A DNA stretch of 64,000 nt, from NCBI GenBank assembly GCA_020851455.1, contig JADZCT010000037.1:1-64000 (forward strand). Direction: 5' to 3'. Source of the stretch: Gemmatimonadaceae bacterium. GTDB taxonomy: Bacteria > Gemmatimonadota > Gemmatimonadetes > Gemmatimonadales > Gemmatimonadaceae. A program made the position numbers and the translations under genes. The notes under the pieces were generated by a model. The model saw only the letters and a list, made by a program, of their open reading frames with translations, was not told where the DNA came from and made no database searches. Each line of letters opens with the position of its first letter. The first letter of the stretch is position 1. Of the stretch, positions 36,306-45,577 are shown piece after piece.

Positions 36306-36931
36306 CTTGCCACCCCGATCGGGCGCCATTCGGCCCGCCACTCGCATGTCGCCTCGTTGCGCCCCGAGCAGCGGACGTGTTCCACCGCGCCAACGCCGCC
36401 CACGAGGAGCTGCATGAGCTCTCGCAGCGCTGCCTCGTAGTACGCGCAGCCGCCTTGCCGCGGCGCCGAGCCAAGCGTCACCGAATCCGGCACCTCGAGC
36501 AGGATCGTCGAGCCCACGCGGCGCACGGTGCCGCCCGTATACCGCGTGCAGATACGCCTGACGTACCGCAGCGCGAACGGCCGCGATACCATCGCCGGGA
36601 GCGCAAGCATCAGGCGCCGAATCGGAGGCGAGATCGTACGGTATGACTGCCTCGCCATGTTGCGCCCCGCTTCCCGGAAGACCGCCTCGGCGTCCGGCCG
36701 ACGGCCTATGAGGCGGGCGATGCCCGCGGCTTCGTCGAAGGACGCCGGCTGGTGACGGCGCACCGCTTCGGTAAACCGCCTAATCTGCGCGTGCACCGTG
36801 TCGGAGAGCCCCAGCCGCTTGCTCCGAAGTTCCGCCACGAACTCCGCGTCCAGGTCGCCATCGGGAAGGTCAACGGTGCGCACGGCTTCGAGCAGCGACA
36901 GCGGCAGGAGTGGGTGAACGGTAGCGGACAT
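36302..36931 (-). CDS. Hypothetical protein with V4R/TIGR02265-like C-terminal region
   Basis: This 209-residue cytoplasmic protein is not confidently recognised. Its C-terminal half has a YYEAALRELMQLLVGGVG segment followed by VRCSGRNEATCEWRAEW. The C-x-G-x-x-x-C-x-W ending is like that of V4R and haem-NO-binding-like ligand domains and of the TIGR02265 family. The N-terminal part is helical (LDAEFVAELRSKRLGLSDTV). It is coupled by GTGA to the M24 peptidase. A small-molecule sensing role is possible but is inference. Confidence 0.6.
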   Translation of the reverse strand: MSATVHPLLPLSLLEAVRTVDLPDGDLDAEFVAELRSKRLGLSDTVHAQIRRFTEAVRRHQPASFDEAAGIARLIGRRPDAEAVFREAGRNMARQSYRTISPPIRRLMLALPAMVSRPFALRYVRRICTRYTGGTVRRVGSTILLEVPDSVTLGSAPRQGGCAYYEAALRELMQLLVGGVGAVEHVRCSGRNEATCEWRAEWRPIGVAR

Positions 36932-37012
36932 CTGGGCTGGTTGGGGAGGCCACGGTGAAAAGTAGCAATCGCGCGCTTGCGGTGCGCCGTCACGCGTGGC
37001 GAGAATGAACTC

Positions 37013-37813
37013 ATGCTTGTACGGATCGTGGCCGGCGCGGTCGCCGCGGCGGCGGTAGCGTGGCTGGCGCGGCGGCGCGGCACGCTGGACGGCAGCGGCC
37101 AGTTGGCCGCGCTCGTGTGCGGCACGGCTGCGGCCGCCGCCGGGTGGGCGTGGGCCGCGGTGCTCGTCGCATACTTCGGCGCCGCGGTCGCAGTCACGGC
37201 GGCCGGCGCGGCCCGTAAGTCGGCGCGCACGAATGGCACGCTCGCGAAGGGCGGTGCGCGCAACGCCGCGCAAGTGGCGGCAAACGGAGGCGTCTTCGCC
37301 TTGCTCGCGCTCGCGGCTGGCGGCGAGCCGGCAACCGCCATGGGAATCGCGGCGACGGGAGCGCTTGCGGCCGCGAGCGCAGACACGTGGGCCACGGAGA
37401 TCGGCACGCTCTGGGGCGGCACGCCGCGTTCGATCCTGACCGGCGCGCGCATCAAGGCCGGGATGTCCGGCGGGATAACACTCGCCGGCACCGCAGCGGC
37501 CGCGGCGGGCAGCCTGTTCGTGGCTGCCGCATCGGTCCTGGCGCACGACGCCCCCGATGCGCGCCACAGGGTTCTGGTGACCGGGTCCGCCGGCTTCGCC
37601 GGAGCCATGTTCGACTCGCTGTTCGGGGCGTCGCTGCAGGAGCGCCGCTGGTGCGCGCGTTGCCGCGTGCACACCGAGCAGCGCGTCCACCCGTGCGGCG
37701 AACCCACCGCGCACGCAGGGGGAACACGCTGGATCAACAACGATGTCGTCAACGTCGCCGGCACCCTTGCCGGAGCCGGCGCCGCCGTGATGATAAGCCG
37801 GCTCGCGGCATGA
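37013..37813 (+). CDS. DUF92-family integral membrane protein
   Basis: This 266-residue, Ala-rich membrane protein has about six helices and the DUF92 landmarks RTNGTLAKGGARNAAQVAANGG (near 73-94), SADTWATEIGTLWG, and GFAGAMFDSLFGASLQ with CARCRVHTEQ. The family includes plant VTE6 phytyl-phosphate kinase and animal TMEM19, and its bacterial role is not established. The ATG at 37013 is preferred over an in-frame upstream start because it leads directly into the first helix. Its stop overlaps the flavin reductase start by ATGA. Confidence 0.85.
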   Translation: MLVRIVAGAVAAAAVAWLARRRGTLDGSGQLAALVCGTAAAAAGWAWAAVLVAYFGAAVAVTAAGAARKSARTNGTLAKGGARNAAQVAANGGVFALLALAAGGEPATAMGIAATGALAAASADTWATEIGTLWGGTPRSILTGARIKAGMSGGITLAGTAAAAAGSLFVAAASVLAHDAPDARHRVLVTGSAGFAGAMFDSLFGASLQERRWCARCRVHTEQRVHPCGEPTAHAGGTRWINNDVVNVAGTLAGAGAAVMISRLAA

Positions 37814-38295
37814 GCGTCGCCGCCGCCGCGTTCCGGCGCGCCCTCGGCGCCGCGCCATCGCCCGTGACGGTCGTGACCGTCGTGGACCCGCACGGCGCCG
37901 ACCACGGCATGACCGTGAGCGCCTTCACCTCCGTGAGCCTCCGGCCGCCCCTCGTACTCGTGTGCATCGGCGAAGCTGCAACCATCGCAGCACCAATGCG
38001 CCACGCCGCGCACTTCGGCGTCAGCGTGCTGGGCGAAGGCCAGGAGGCGCTCTCGCTCCTCTTCGCCGACAGGAATGCCCGCGGGTTCGACGCAATCCCG
38101 CACCGGCGTGGCCCCGATGGCAGCATTCTCCTCGACGGCGCCGCGGCCCACCTCGAGTGCCGCGTGGTGGCAAGGCACCCGGCCGGCGACCACACCGCGA
38201 TCGTCGGTGAAGTCACGTACGCCCGCGCAACCGGCGAGCGGCCGCTCGTACATCTGCAGGGCCGCTACACCGCAGTGACACCGCTTCCGGATTGA
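37810..38295 (+). CDS. Flavin reductase-like FMN-binding protein
   Basis: This 161-residue protein has the flavin reductase-like split-barrel layout: SPVTVVTVVDPHGADHGMTVSAFTSVSL (about 17-44), FGVSVLGEGQE, and LECRVVARHPAGDHTAIVGEV near the end. Such proteins bind FMN and often reduce free flavin with NAD(P)H for a partner oxygenase. No monooxygenase gene is adjacent; the partner here, by ATGA overlap, is the DUF92 membrane protein. Confidence 0.88.
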   Translation: MSVAAAAFRRALGAAPSPVTVVTVVDPHGADHGMTVSAFTSVSLRPPLVLVCIGEAATIAAPMRHAAHFGVSVLGEGQEALSLLFADRNARGFDAIPHRRGPDGSILLDGAAAHLECRVVARHPAGDHTAIVGEVTYARATGERPLVHLQGRYTAVTPLPD

Positions 38296-38430
38296 CCCGG
38301 CTGCCGGTTGCCGCGTCCAGTGGACGGAGCGGCCGCAGCGTTGTAGTTCTTCCTGTGTGCAACAAGCAGCGTCCCGCCGGCCGGAGCCGCGACCCGCATC
38401 CGGCCGGAGCCACCACCTGAGATCGAACTG

Positions 38431-39060
38431 GTGTCCCTCGAAGCAGAACGCGAGCGAATCGTCGAGCAGCTGAGCGCGCATTTCGCCGCCGACAACCTCA
38501 CCACGCAGGAGCTGGAGGAACGCTTCGAGCGGGCCTATCGCGCGCGCACTCCGGACGAGCTGCGCGAGGCAGCGGCGGGCCTCCCCGCCCTCGCCAACGC
38601 GCCGCAACCGCCCGCGCCGCGGCCCTCGGTGCCCACGCCGCAGCGCTCCGTTGGCATGGGGCGGCCACGGTACGCCGTGTTCATGTCGAAGTTCCGCAAG
38701 CAAGGGGACTGGACGCCCAGCCGGACCACGAGTCTCGTGGCCATCATGTCGGAGGCTCGCCTCGACCTCCGCGACGCGACCTTCGTGGACAGCGAGATCC
38801 GCTTCGACGTCACCGCGGTGATGGCCGACGTCCGCATCATCCTCCCGCCCGGCGTCACCGTGGACTGCGATGGCAGCGCGATCATGGGCGAGTTCTCGGG
38901 CCAGCAGGACGCCGCCCAGCTCGATCCCGACGCGCCGCGCATCATCGTCAAGGGCGTCGCGATAATGGGAAAGGTCCTCGTGGAAACACGGCTGCCCGGA
39001 GAGTCACGGCTCGCCGCCTGGCGCCGCTCGCGGCGGTTGCGCGGGGAGTCCGGCGACTAG
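38431..39060 (+). CDS. DUF1707 plus LiaF-like C-terminal domain protein
   Basis: This 209-residue protein has an N-terminal DUF1707-type helix pair (about 5-50; AERERIVEQLSAHFAADNLT then LEERFERAYRARTPDEL), a Pro-rich linker (about 55-75) and a beta-rich LiaF-C/DUF2154-like domain (about 85-195; TSLVAIMSEARLDLRDA, ADVRIILPPGVTVDCDGSAI). LiaF-type proteins act in cell-envelope stress sensing, but this one has no transmembrane helix. The start is the GTG at 38431. Confidence 0.75.
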   Translation: MSLEAERERIVEQLSAHFAADNLTTQELEERFERAYRARTPDELREAAAGLPALANAPQPPAPRPSVPTPQRSVGMGRPRYAVFMSKFRKQGDWTPSRTTSLVAIMSEARLDLRDATFVDSEIRFDVTAVMADVRIILPPGVTVDCDGSAIMGEFSGQQDAAQLDPDAPRIIVKGVAIMGKVLVETRLPGESRLAAWRRSRRLRGESGD

Positions 39061-39064
39061 CTAC

Positions 39065-39095
39065 GCCGCGCGCAGGCCCTCTGGCGGCGCGCGGC
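39065..39095. terminator. Hairpin between convergent LiaF-like and STAS genes
   Basis: A nine-base GC-only inverted repeat (GCCGCGCGC and GCGCGCGGC) with a 13-base loop lies in the 58-base gap between convergent genes. There is no T run, so termination is inferred from position. Confidence 0.4.
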
Positions 39096-39118
39096 AAGGC
39101 GACCCGCGCGGCCGGCCG

Positions 39119-39427
39119 TCATCCGTCGAACTCGAACAGATACTCGACGCCCGCGAGGCGAAGCACCCTTCGGACCGAGGAGTCGGCGTTCAGCAGACGC
39201 GTCGCGACCATCTGCTCCCGGGCCCGTTTCTCCAGCATGAGAAGCGCGCCAATCCCGCTCTCGTCAACCTCACGCGTCGCGCTCATGTCCACGCTGATGC
39301 GCATCGCCGATTCGCGCACGGCGCGCTTCAGGTGATCGAGTGCTGCGGCGCGGAACTCGCGGCGCGTGTCGGCCGTGAGCCGGCTCGGCGCCGGCAGCGC
39401 GTTCGCACTTCCACTCGCAGTTGACAT
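39119..39427 (-). CDS. STAS-domain protein (anti-sigma-factor antagonist type)
   Basis: This 102-residue single-domain protein has the STAS core [25 protein letters not shown]. The serine before Gly in VDESG (Ser57) occupies the phosphorylation site of SpoIIAA-type antagonists, so switching by phosphorylation is possible. The start is the ATG before STASGSAN, about a dozen bases after AAGGAGCAG; the frame is open upstream but that part looks non-coding. No kinase or sigma factor gene is adjacent. Confidence 0.82.
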   Translation of the reverse strand: MSTASGSANALPAPSRLTADTRREFRAAALDHLKRAVRESAMRISVDMSATREVDESGIGALLMLEKRAREQMVATRLLNADSSVRRVLRLAGVEYLFEFDG

Positions 39428-39745
39428 GGCGTCCCGCTGCTCCTTCGGTGGCTGACGGCATGTTCCGATGAGCGAACGGCATGCCACGATACCGGCGCGC
39501 AAAGTCGTTGGCGGAGACGCACTTGCCGCCGTCATCACAGCGTGACGGCGCCCGCCGCCGCCGCTTTGTGCGCGACGCCACGCGCCTTGCGCCACGAGAT
39601 GTCACGTCGTGTCGTTACGCCGCATGCCGCGACCGTCACGCCACTGCGCCCGCGCCGGACCTTCCATGAGCCCGCCACGCCAGTTACGGTAGCAGTACGA
39701 CGAAGTACGCGCGCCGTCCCACACCGCCCTGCCCGGGGTCCAGTC
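39428..39745. other. 318-base divergent intergenic region, STAS gene to acs
   Basis: This gap is GC-rich like its surroundings. Both flanking genes have open in-frame upstream extensions here, but these lack recognisable domain sequence. I see no RNA gene, repeat or convincing promoter hexamers; it presumably holds both promoters. Confidence 0.4.
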
Positions 39746-41706
<1,961 letters not shown>

Positions 41707-41710
<4 letters not shown>

Positions 41711-42129
41711 CGACTGGCGCGCGCGCGCCAGTCCCACGCCGAAAGCCCGAACAGCACCGCAACCGCCGCCGCGCTCACCACGCAGTAGCGGCAGATCGCG
41801 TGGATCCGCGCCAGCTCGAGCCACGTGAGGTAGGACGAGAAGGCCACGCCCCACCCGTTCAGGACGAGGAGCGCGGTGGTGGGCCAGGCGCGCTCCGGTC
41901 CCGAGCCCACCGACCCCGCTATCGCGATCGCTGCGGCAGTGGCGTAATAACCCACGCCCCAGAGCGCCACGGGCAGGCCCATGAACATCGCGTACTTGCT
42001 CGTTTGCACCTTCTCGCAGCCGCCTGTGCCGCACGCCAGCGAGCCCAGGTAGCCGTAGTGATACAGCGTCAGGTAGCCGGCGAGAAAAACGCCGAGCAGC
42101 GCCAGTATGGCGATTGCCTGTCGTTGCAC
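41707..42129 (-). CDS. Vitamin K epoxide reductase-family quinone-linked oxidoreductase
   Basis: This 140-residue membrane protein has four helices. It carries the loop cysteine pair C33-GTGG-C38 and the active CRYC (Cys113, Cys116) of VKOR homologues, which reoxidise a DsbA-like partner by passing electrons to quinone. The gene for a thioredoxin-fold DsbA-like protein lies 18 bases upstream on the same strand, so the pair probably forms a disulfide-generating system replacing DsbB/DsbA. The stop overlaps that of acs (CTAG). Confidence 0.92.
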
Positions 42130-42147
42130 GAGCGCGCCGCCGCCGGG

Positions 42148-42891
42148 CTAGAGGGGATTCTTGGTCGAGGGCGCCTTCGAGGCCGCCGGTCCGGCGGGCT
42201 TGCTGCTCGCAGCCGCTTTCGCTGCCTCGGCCTCTACGGCCTTCGCGAACTGATCGTACGGCATGGCACCGGGATAGATGGTCGAGCCAATGATGAAGGT
42301 GGGCGTCTGGTTGATTCCACGCCTCGCCCCCTCCTCCTGGCTGGCTTTGATCCGCGGATAGTTGGCCTGAGCATCGTAGCACTTCTGCCATGCGTCCATG
42401 TCGAGCCCGACTGATTCGGCGACCTTGCGGAGCACCTTGCTCGGGTCGCGCGTCGCCTCGCCATTCCACTGGTCCTGCGCAGCGAAGACGCCGTCATGCA
42501 TCTCCACGAACTTCCCCTGGTCGGCCGCGCAGGCAACGGCGTTCGACGCCGGCCACGTGTTCCGGTGCACGTCGAGCGGGTAGTCGAAGTACCGGAACGA
42601 GATCTTGCCGGTCGCGATGAGGCGGGAGCGGACATCGGGTTCGGTCACGGTCGCCCACTGACCGCAGGCCGGGCACTCGAAGTCGCCGAACTCGACCACC
42701 TTCACGGGCGCATCTGGGTTCCCTACGAGGTACCCCTCGGCGGTGCCAGGCGGAAGGTTGGGGTCAACGGGCCGGATTCCCGCCCGCGGCTGCGCAACCA
42801 CGTACCCGAGGGCCGCTACCCCGACGATGACGACGAGCACTAGCACGCCGACGAACTTCCCATTCGACTTCTTCCGGACGGTCTTCGCCAC
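42148..42891 (-). CDS. DsbA-family thiol oxidoreductase, membrane-anchored
   Basis: This 247-residue protein has a basic N-terminus, one transmembrane anchor (about 13-33) and a DsbA/thioredoxin-like periplasmic domain with active site CPAC (Cys73, Cys76) and cis-proline loop NQTPTF. It resembles the BdbD/DsbA-like proteins paired with VKOR. The C-terminal 30 residues are Ala/Lys/Pro-rich and probably disordered. It would oxidise exported proteins and be recharged by the downstream VKOR protein. Confidence 0.92.
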   Translation of the reverse strand: MAKTVRKKSNGKFVGVLVLVVIVGVAALGYVVAQPRAGIRPVDPNLPPGTAEGYLVGNPDAPVKVVEFGDFECPACGQWATVTEPDVRSRLIATGKISFRYFDYPLDVHRNTWPASNAVACAADQGKFVEMHDGVFAAQDQWNGEATRDPSKVLRKVAESVGLDMDAWQKCYDAQANYPRIKASQEEGARRGINQTPTFIIGSTIYPGAMPYDQFAKAVEAEAAKAAASSKPAGPAASKAPSTKNPL

Positions 42892-43110
42892 TACGGGCCT
42901 CCTTCAGCAAGGGGGGCGCCACCGCGCGTGCGGGCCGCCCCCGCGATGGCAGTTCAAGATAACCGCGACGGAGCCGGCCAGGCGCGAGACGCGCCAACGG
43001 ACGGCCCGGTGCCTGCGTAAACGGACTGTCCACCGGTGCCGCGACAGGTTGGAACGCGCCGCCAATCCAGCTAACTTTCACCTGTTGTTCCTACCCCAGA
43101 CCAGGACGAG

Positions 43111-43374
43111 ATGAGCACAAGGCGGTCCAGAGCGCCGCGCGTCAGCAGCGAACCAACGCCGTTCACGCAGGCACGCGACGAGCTCTTCCAGCATATCATC
43201 AGTTGCAGCGTCGTTGGCGCCGAACCGGAAGACCAGAAGGCCTGGTTCGACGAAACGATGGCGTACATGGCCGGTCGGTTCCACGAGCTCGACAAGCGCG
43301 AACTTGGCGAACTGCGCACGTTGGGCGAGCGGTTCGCGCAGCCAGCCAAGAGCAACCAGCCAGTCAGCGCGTGA
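43111..43374 (+). CDS. Small hypothetical protein, 87 residues
   Basis: No family is recognised. The protein is charged and soluble, with one likely helical core (about 20-75, ARDELFQHIISCSVVGAEPE then KAWFDETMAYMAGRFHELD). A good ribosome binding site (AGGACGAG) precedes the ATG and a hairpin follows the stop, so it looks like a real single-gene unit. Confidence 0.65.
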   Translation: MSTRRSRAPRVSSEPTPFTQARDELFQHIISCSVVGAEPEDQKAWFDETMAYMAGRFHELDKRELGELRTLGERFAQPAKSNQPVSA

Positions 43375-43379
43375 CGTTC

Positions 43380-43404
43380 AGGGGTACCCGAGCCGGGTAC
43401 CCCT
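43380..43404. terminator. Hairpin after the 87-residue protein gene
   Basis: A perfect 11-base inverted repeat (AGGGGTACCCG and its complement) with a three-base loop starts six bases after the stop, between convergent genes. The T content after it is modest. Confidence 0.65.
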
Positions 43405-43442
43405 CATTCGTTCGCGCTGGTTGCACGCCCTTCGGAGCACGC

Positions 43443-43919
43443 TCAGCGACCGCGCGCGCGCGCTGGCCTCAGAACCAGCGCCGCGCGCAGGCCGCCCGCC
43501 ACGTCCACCTCGAGCGAACGCTCCCATGAGCCGCCGCCGGGCAGCGCAACGCCTGCCTGCAGCACGATGTACGCACGCCCTGAGCAGCCGTCGCGCCATG
43601 CGGCAGCGAGCCCGGCGCCGGCGTACGCGCCCCAGCGTGACTCGCGGAACGGATCCAGCAGGAACCGGGCCGTCACTTCCGCGCCGAGGATTGTGCTGCC
43701 TCCACGGGCATCGTCGCGAACGAAGGTAACCCCAGGACCGGCCCGAACGTAGTAACCCGCCGGCACGTTCACGCCCACCCCGGCGCCGATACCGCCATGA
43801 GGGGAAGCCGCAACCACGATGCGGGCCTCGCCCTGCGGACCGGGCGACACGAAGCTTCCCTGCGCCCCGATGGCCCCAGGCACCAGAATTGCACCCGCCA
43901 CCACCGCCGCTCGCAGCAT
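43443..43919 (-). CDS. Exported hypothetical protein, probable small outer-membrane barrel
   Basis: This 158-residue protein starts with a signal peptide (MLRAAVVAGAILVPGAIG-AQ). The rest alternates hydrophobic and polar residues (ARIVVAASPHGGIGAGVGV, AGYYVRAGPGVTFV, WGAYAGAGLAAAW), as in small outer-membrane beta-barrels. No family is recognised. The ATG at 43919 is preferred over a longer frame because it opens the signal peptide. It is divergent from the cyclic-nucleotide-binding gene. Confidence 0.6.
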   Translation of the reverse strand: MLRAAVVAGAILVPGAIGAQGSFVSPGPQGEARIVVAASPHGGIGAGVGVNVPAGYYVRAGPGVTFVRDDARGGSTILGAEVTARFLLDPFRESRWGAYAGAGLAAAWRDGCSGRAYIVLQAGVALPGGGSWERSLEVDVAGGLRAALVLRPARARGR

Positions 43920-44017
43920 GGGGCGTAAGGTAGGAACCCGCCAAAATGCTTGCCAACCACGTGGTCCGCAGCCTAGCTTCGCCAGACGGCTCGTTTCCCG
44001 CAGCAACCGGGTTTGGC

Positions 44018-44482
44018 ATGGCTGACGTGACAGGACTGCTCCGCCAGGTGGCGATCTTCAAGGACCTCGACGATGGCGAACTCGCCAGAGTCGCCGAGGT
44101 CTGCCGCACACAGGAGTTCGTATCGGGCGAGTACGTGTTCAAGGAAGGCGAGCACGGGAACCGGCTGTACCTCATCGTGGAAGGCGAGGTACGGATCAGC
44201 CGTACAATTCCCGGCAGCGGCGAAGAGGCGCTGGCCGTGCTCAAGCCGGGATCGCTGTTCGGCGAGATGGCGGTGTTCGACCGCAGCGAGCGCTCGACGG
44301 ACGCCATCTCGAACGGCGGTACCAAGTGCCTCACTGTCGCGCGGTCGGACTTCGAGCTCCTGCTGGACTTCAACCGCGACATCGCGTACAAGGTGCTGTG
44401 GGCGTGCGTGCGACTGCTCTCCAGCCGCCTGCGGAACACGAACGATTCGCTCAGGTCGTTCCTCGCGATGAGCATGTTCTGA
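44018..44482 (+). CDS. Cyclic nucleotide-binding domain protein
   Basis: This 154-residue single cNMP-binding domain of the Crp fold has EFVSGEYVFKEGEHGNRLYLI, GEVRIS, and a phosphate-binding-cassette-like PGSLFGEMAVFDRSERSTDA. The usual Arg-Ser/Thr-Ala end of the cassette reads Arg-Ser-Thr-Asp, so ligand binding is uncertain. There is no DNA-binding helix-turn-helix: the tail after about 120 is helical (LWACVRLLSSRLRNTNDSL). The ATG at 44018 matches the start of the domain; an upstream ATG at 43946 is possible. Confidence 0.85.
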   Translation: MADVTGLLRQVAIFKDLDDGELARVAEVCRTQEFVSGEYVFKEGEHGNRLYLIVEGEVRISRTIPGSGEEALAVLKPGSLFGEMAVFDRSERSTDAISNGGTKCLTVARSDFELLLDFNRDIAYKVLWACVRLLSSRLRNTNDSLRSFLAMSMF

Positions 44483-44504
44483 CGGCCGCGACACCGTCAG
44501 CCCG

Positions 44505-44846
44505 ATGGCTGTCGTCATGATGACTGGCGCGCCGCCGCTCATTCACCGCATTGCCCATTTTCGCGGCGTAGCGTCGCCGATCGTGCGTGATGGGGGTGCG
44601 CTCGCGGGGCTCGTGCTCTCCGCGGCGGGCGCGGCGGGGCTCACATCCATCGAAGCGCCAATCGTGCGCGCGCTGCCGCGCGACGGGCTCGCCGTAGTGC
44701 TCCTCCTCGACCTCGGCCACATCGCCGTTCACACGATCCCGGACCGGGAAATCGCGGTGGTGGACCTGCTCGTCGCCGCGGGCCGCGACCCGCGGACCGC
44801 GGTTGACGTGTTCGCGCGGAAGTTCGGCGTGCCCGCGGCAGCGTGA
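44505..44846 (+). CDS. SpeD-like protein lacking the pyruvoyl-forming serine
   Basis: This 113-residue protein aligns with bacterial S-adenosylmethionine decarboxylase proenzymes (SpeD/SpeH) around GHIAVHTIPDREIAVVDLL and DPRTAV. In SpeH the chain cuts itself between Glu and Ser of ESH to create the pyruvoyl group; here that site is LGH (Leu70-Gly71), so self-cleavage should not occur. The active-site His (His76) remains but the active-site Cys is Ala (Ala91). It is therefore unlikely to be a normal decarboxylase. It is coupled by GTGA to the DUF2461 gene. A non-catalytic role is inference. Confidence 0.7.
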   Translation: MAVVMMTGAPPLIHRIAHFRGVASPIVRDGGALAGLVLSAAGAAGLTSIEAPIVRALPRDGLAVVLLLDLGHIAVHTIPDREIAVVDLLVAAGRDPRTAVDVFARKFGVPAAA

Positions 44847-45574
44847 GCGGGGCACAGGGGCCCTGGTTCCGGCCGGCCGCCTTCACCTTCCTGCGCAGCC
44901 TCCGTCGCAACAACCGCCGCGAATGGTTCGAGGAACACAGGGAAGCATACCGGCGCGACCTGTATGATCCGCTGTGCACCGTCGTGACGGAACTCGACGT
45001 GCGATTCGCGGAACTCGCCCCCGAGTACGAAGCGAGCCGCAAGCATTCGCTCTTCCGCATCCACCGGGACGTCCGCTTCTCGAAAGACAAGTCGCCGTAC
45101 AAGACACACGCGGCGCTCTGGGTCTACCACCGCGTGCCCGGCCGGGGGATAGGGAAGGAAGTGGACGGAGGCGCAGGGTTCTACCTGCATGTTGAACCGG
45201 GTGCCTCGCACGTGGCGGCCGGCCTGTGGATGCCGCCCCGGCACTCGCTCATGAAGGTCCGCGAACGGCTCGCGGATGACCACGCATCATTCACGCGGAT
45301 CGCGGCGGCGCCGGCGTTCCGGCGCCGCTTCGGCGGACTCACCGACGACGAACCCGGGGTGCGGCTCACGCGCATGCCCCGCGGGTATGCCGACGATCAT
45401 CCCGCCGCTCGCTGGCTTCGCTTCAAGTCGTTCACGGCGGGAGCCGCGTACGCCGACCAGGAGGTGCTCTCTCCCGCCTTGCTCGACCGCGTCATGCGCG
45501 ACTACGCGCTGCTGCTTCCGCTCGCCCGCTGGCTCAACGAGGCGCTGGGCTACCGGCCAGCGCGGGCACGCTAG
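44843..45574 (+). CDS. DUF2461/TIGR02453-family protein
   Basis: This 243-residue cytoplasmic protein of unknown function has the family signature FRIHRDVRFSKDKSPYKTH (about 72-90), the start LRSLRRNNRREWFEEHR and later GGAGFYLHVEP with MPPRHSLMKVRE. The GTG start overlaps the SpeD-like stop. Only three bases separate its stop from that of the convergent M16 gene. Confidence 0.88.
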   Translation: MSGAQGPWFRPAAFTFLRSLRRNNRREWFEEHREAYRRDLYDPLCTVVTELDVRFAELAPEYEASRKHSLFRIHRDVRFSKDKSPYKTHAALWVYHRVPGRGIGKEVDGGAGFYLHVEPGASHVAAGLWMPPRHSLMKVRERLADDHASFTRIAAAPAFRRRFGGLTDDEPGVRLTRMPRGYADDHPAARWLRFKSFTAGAAYADQEVLSPALLDRVMRDYALLLPLARWLNEALGYRPARAR

Positions 45575-45577
45575 CGG

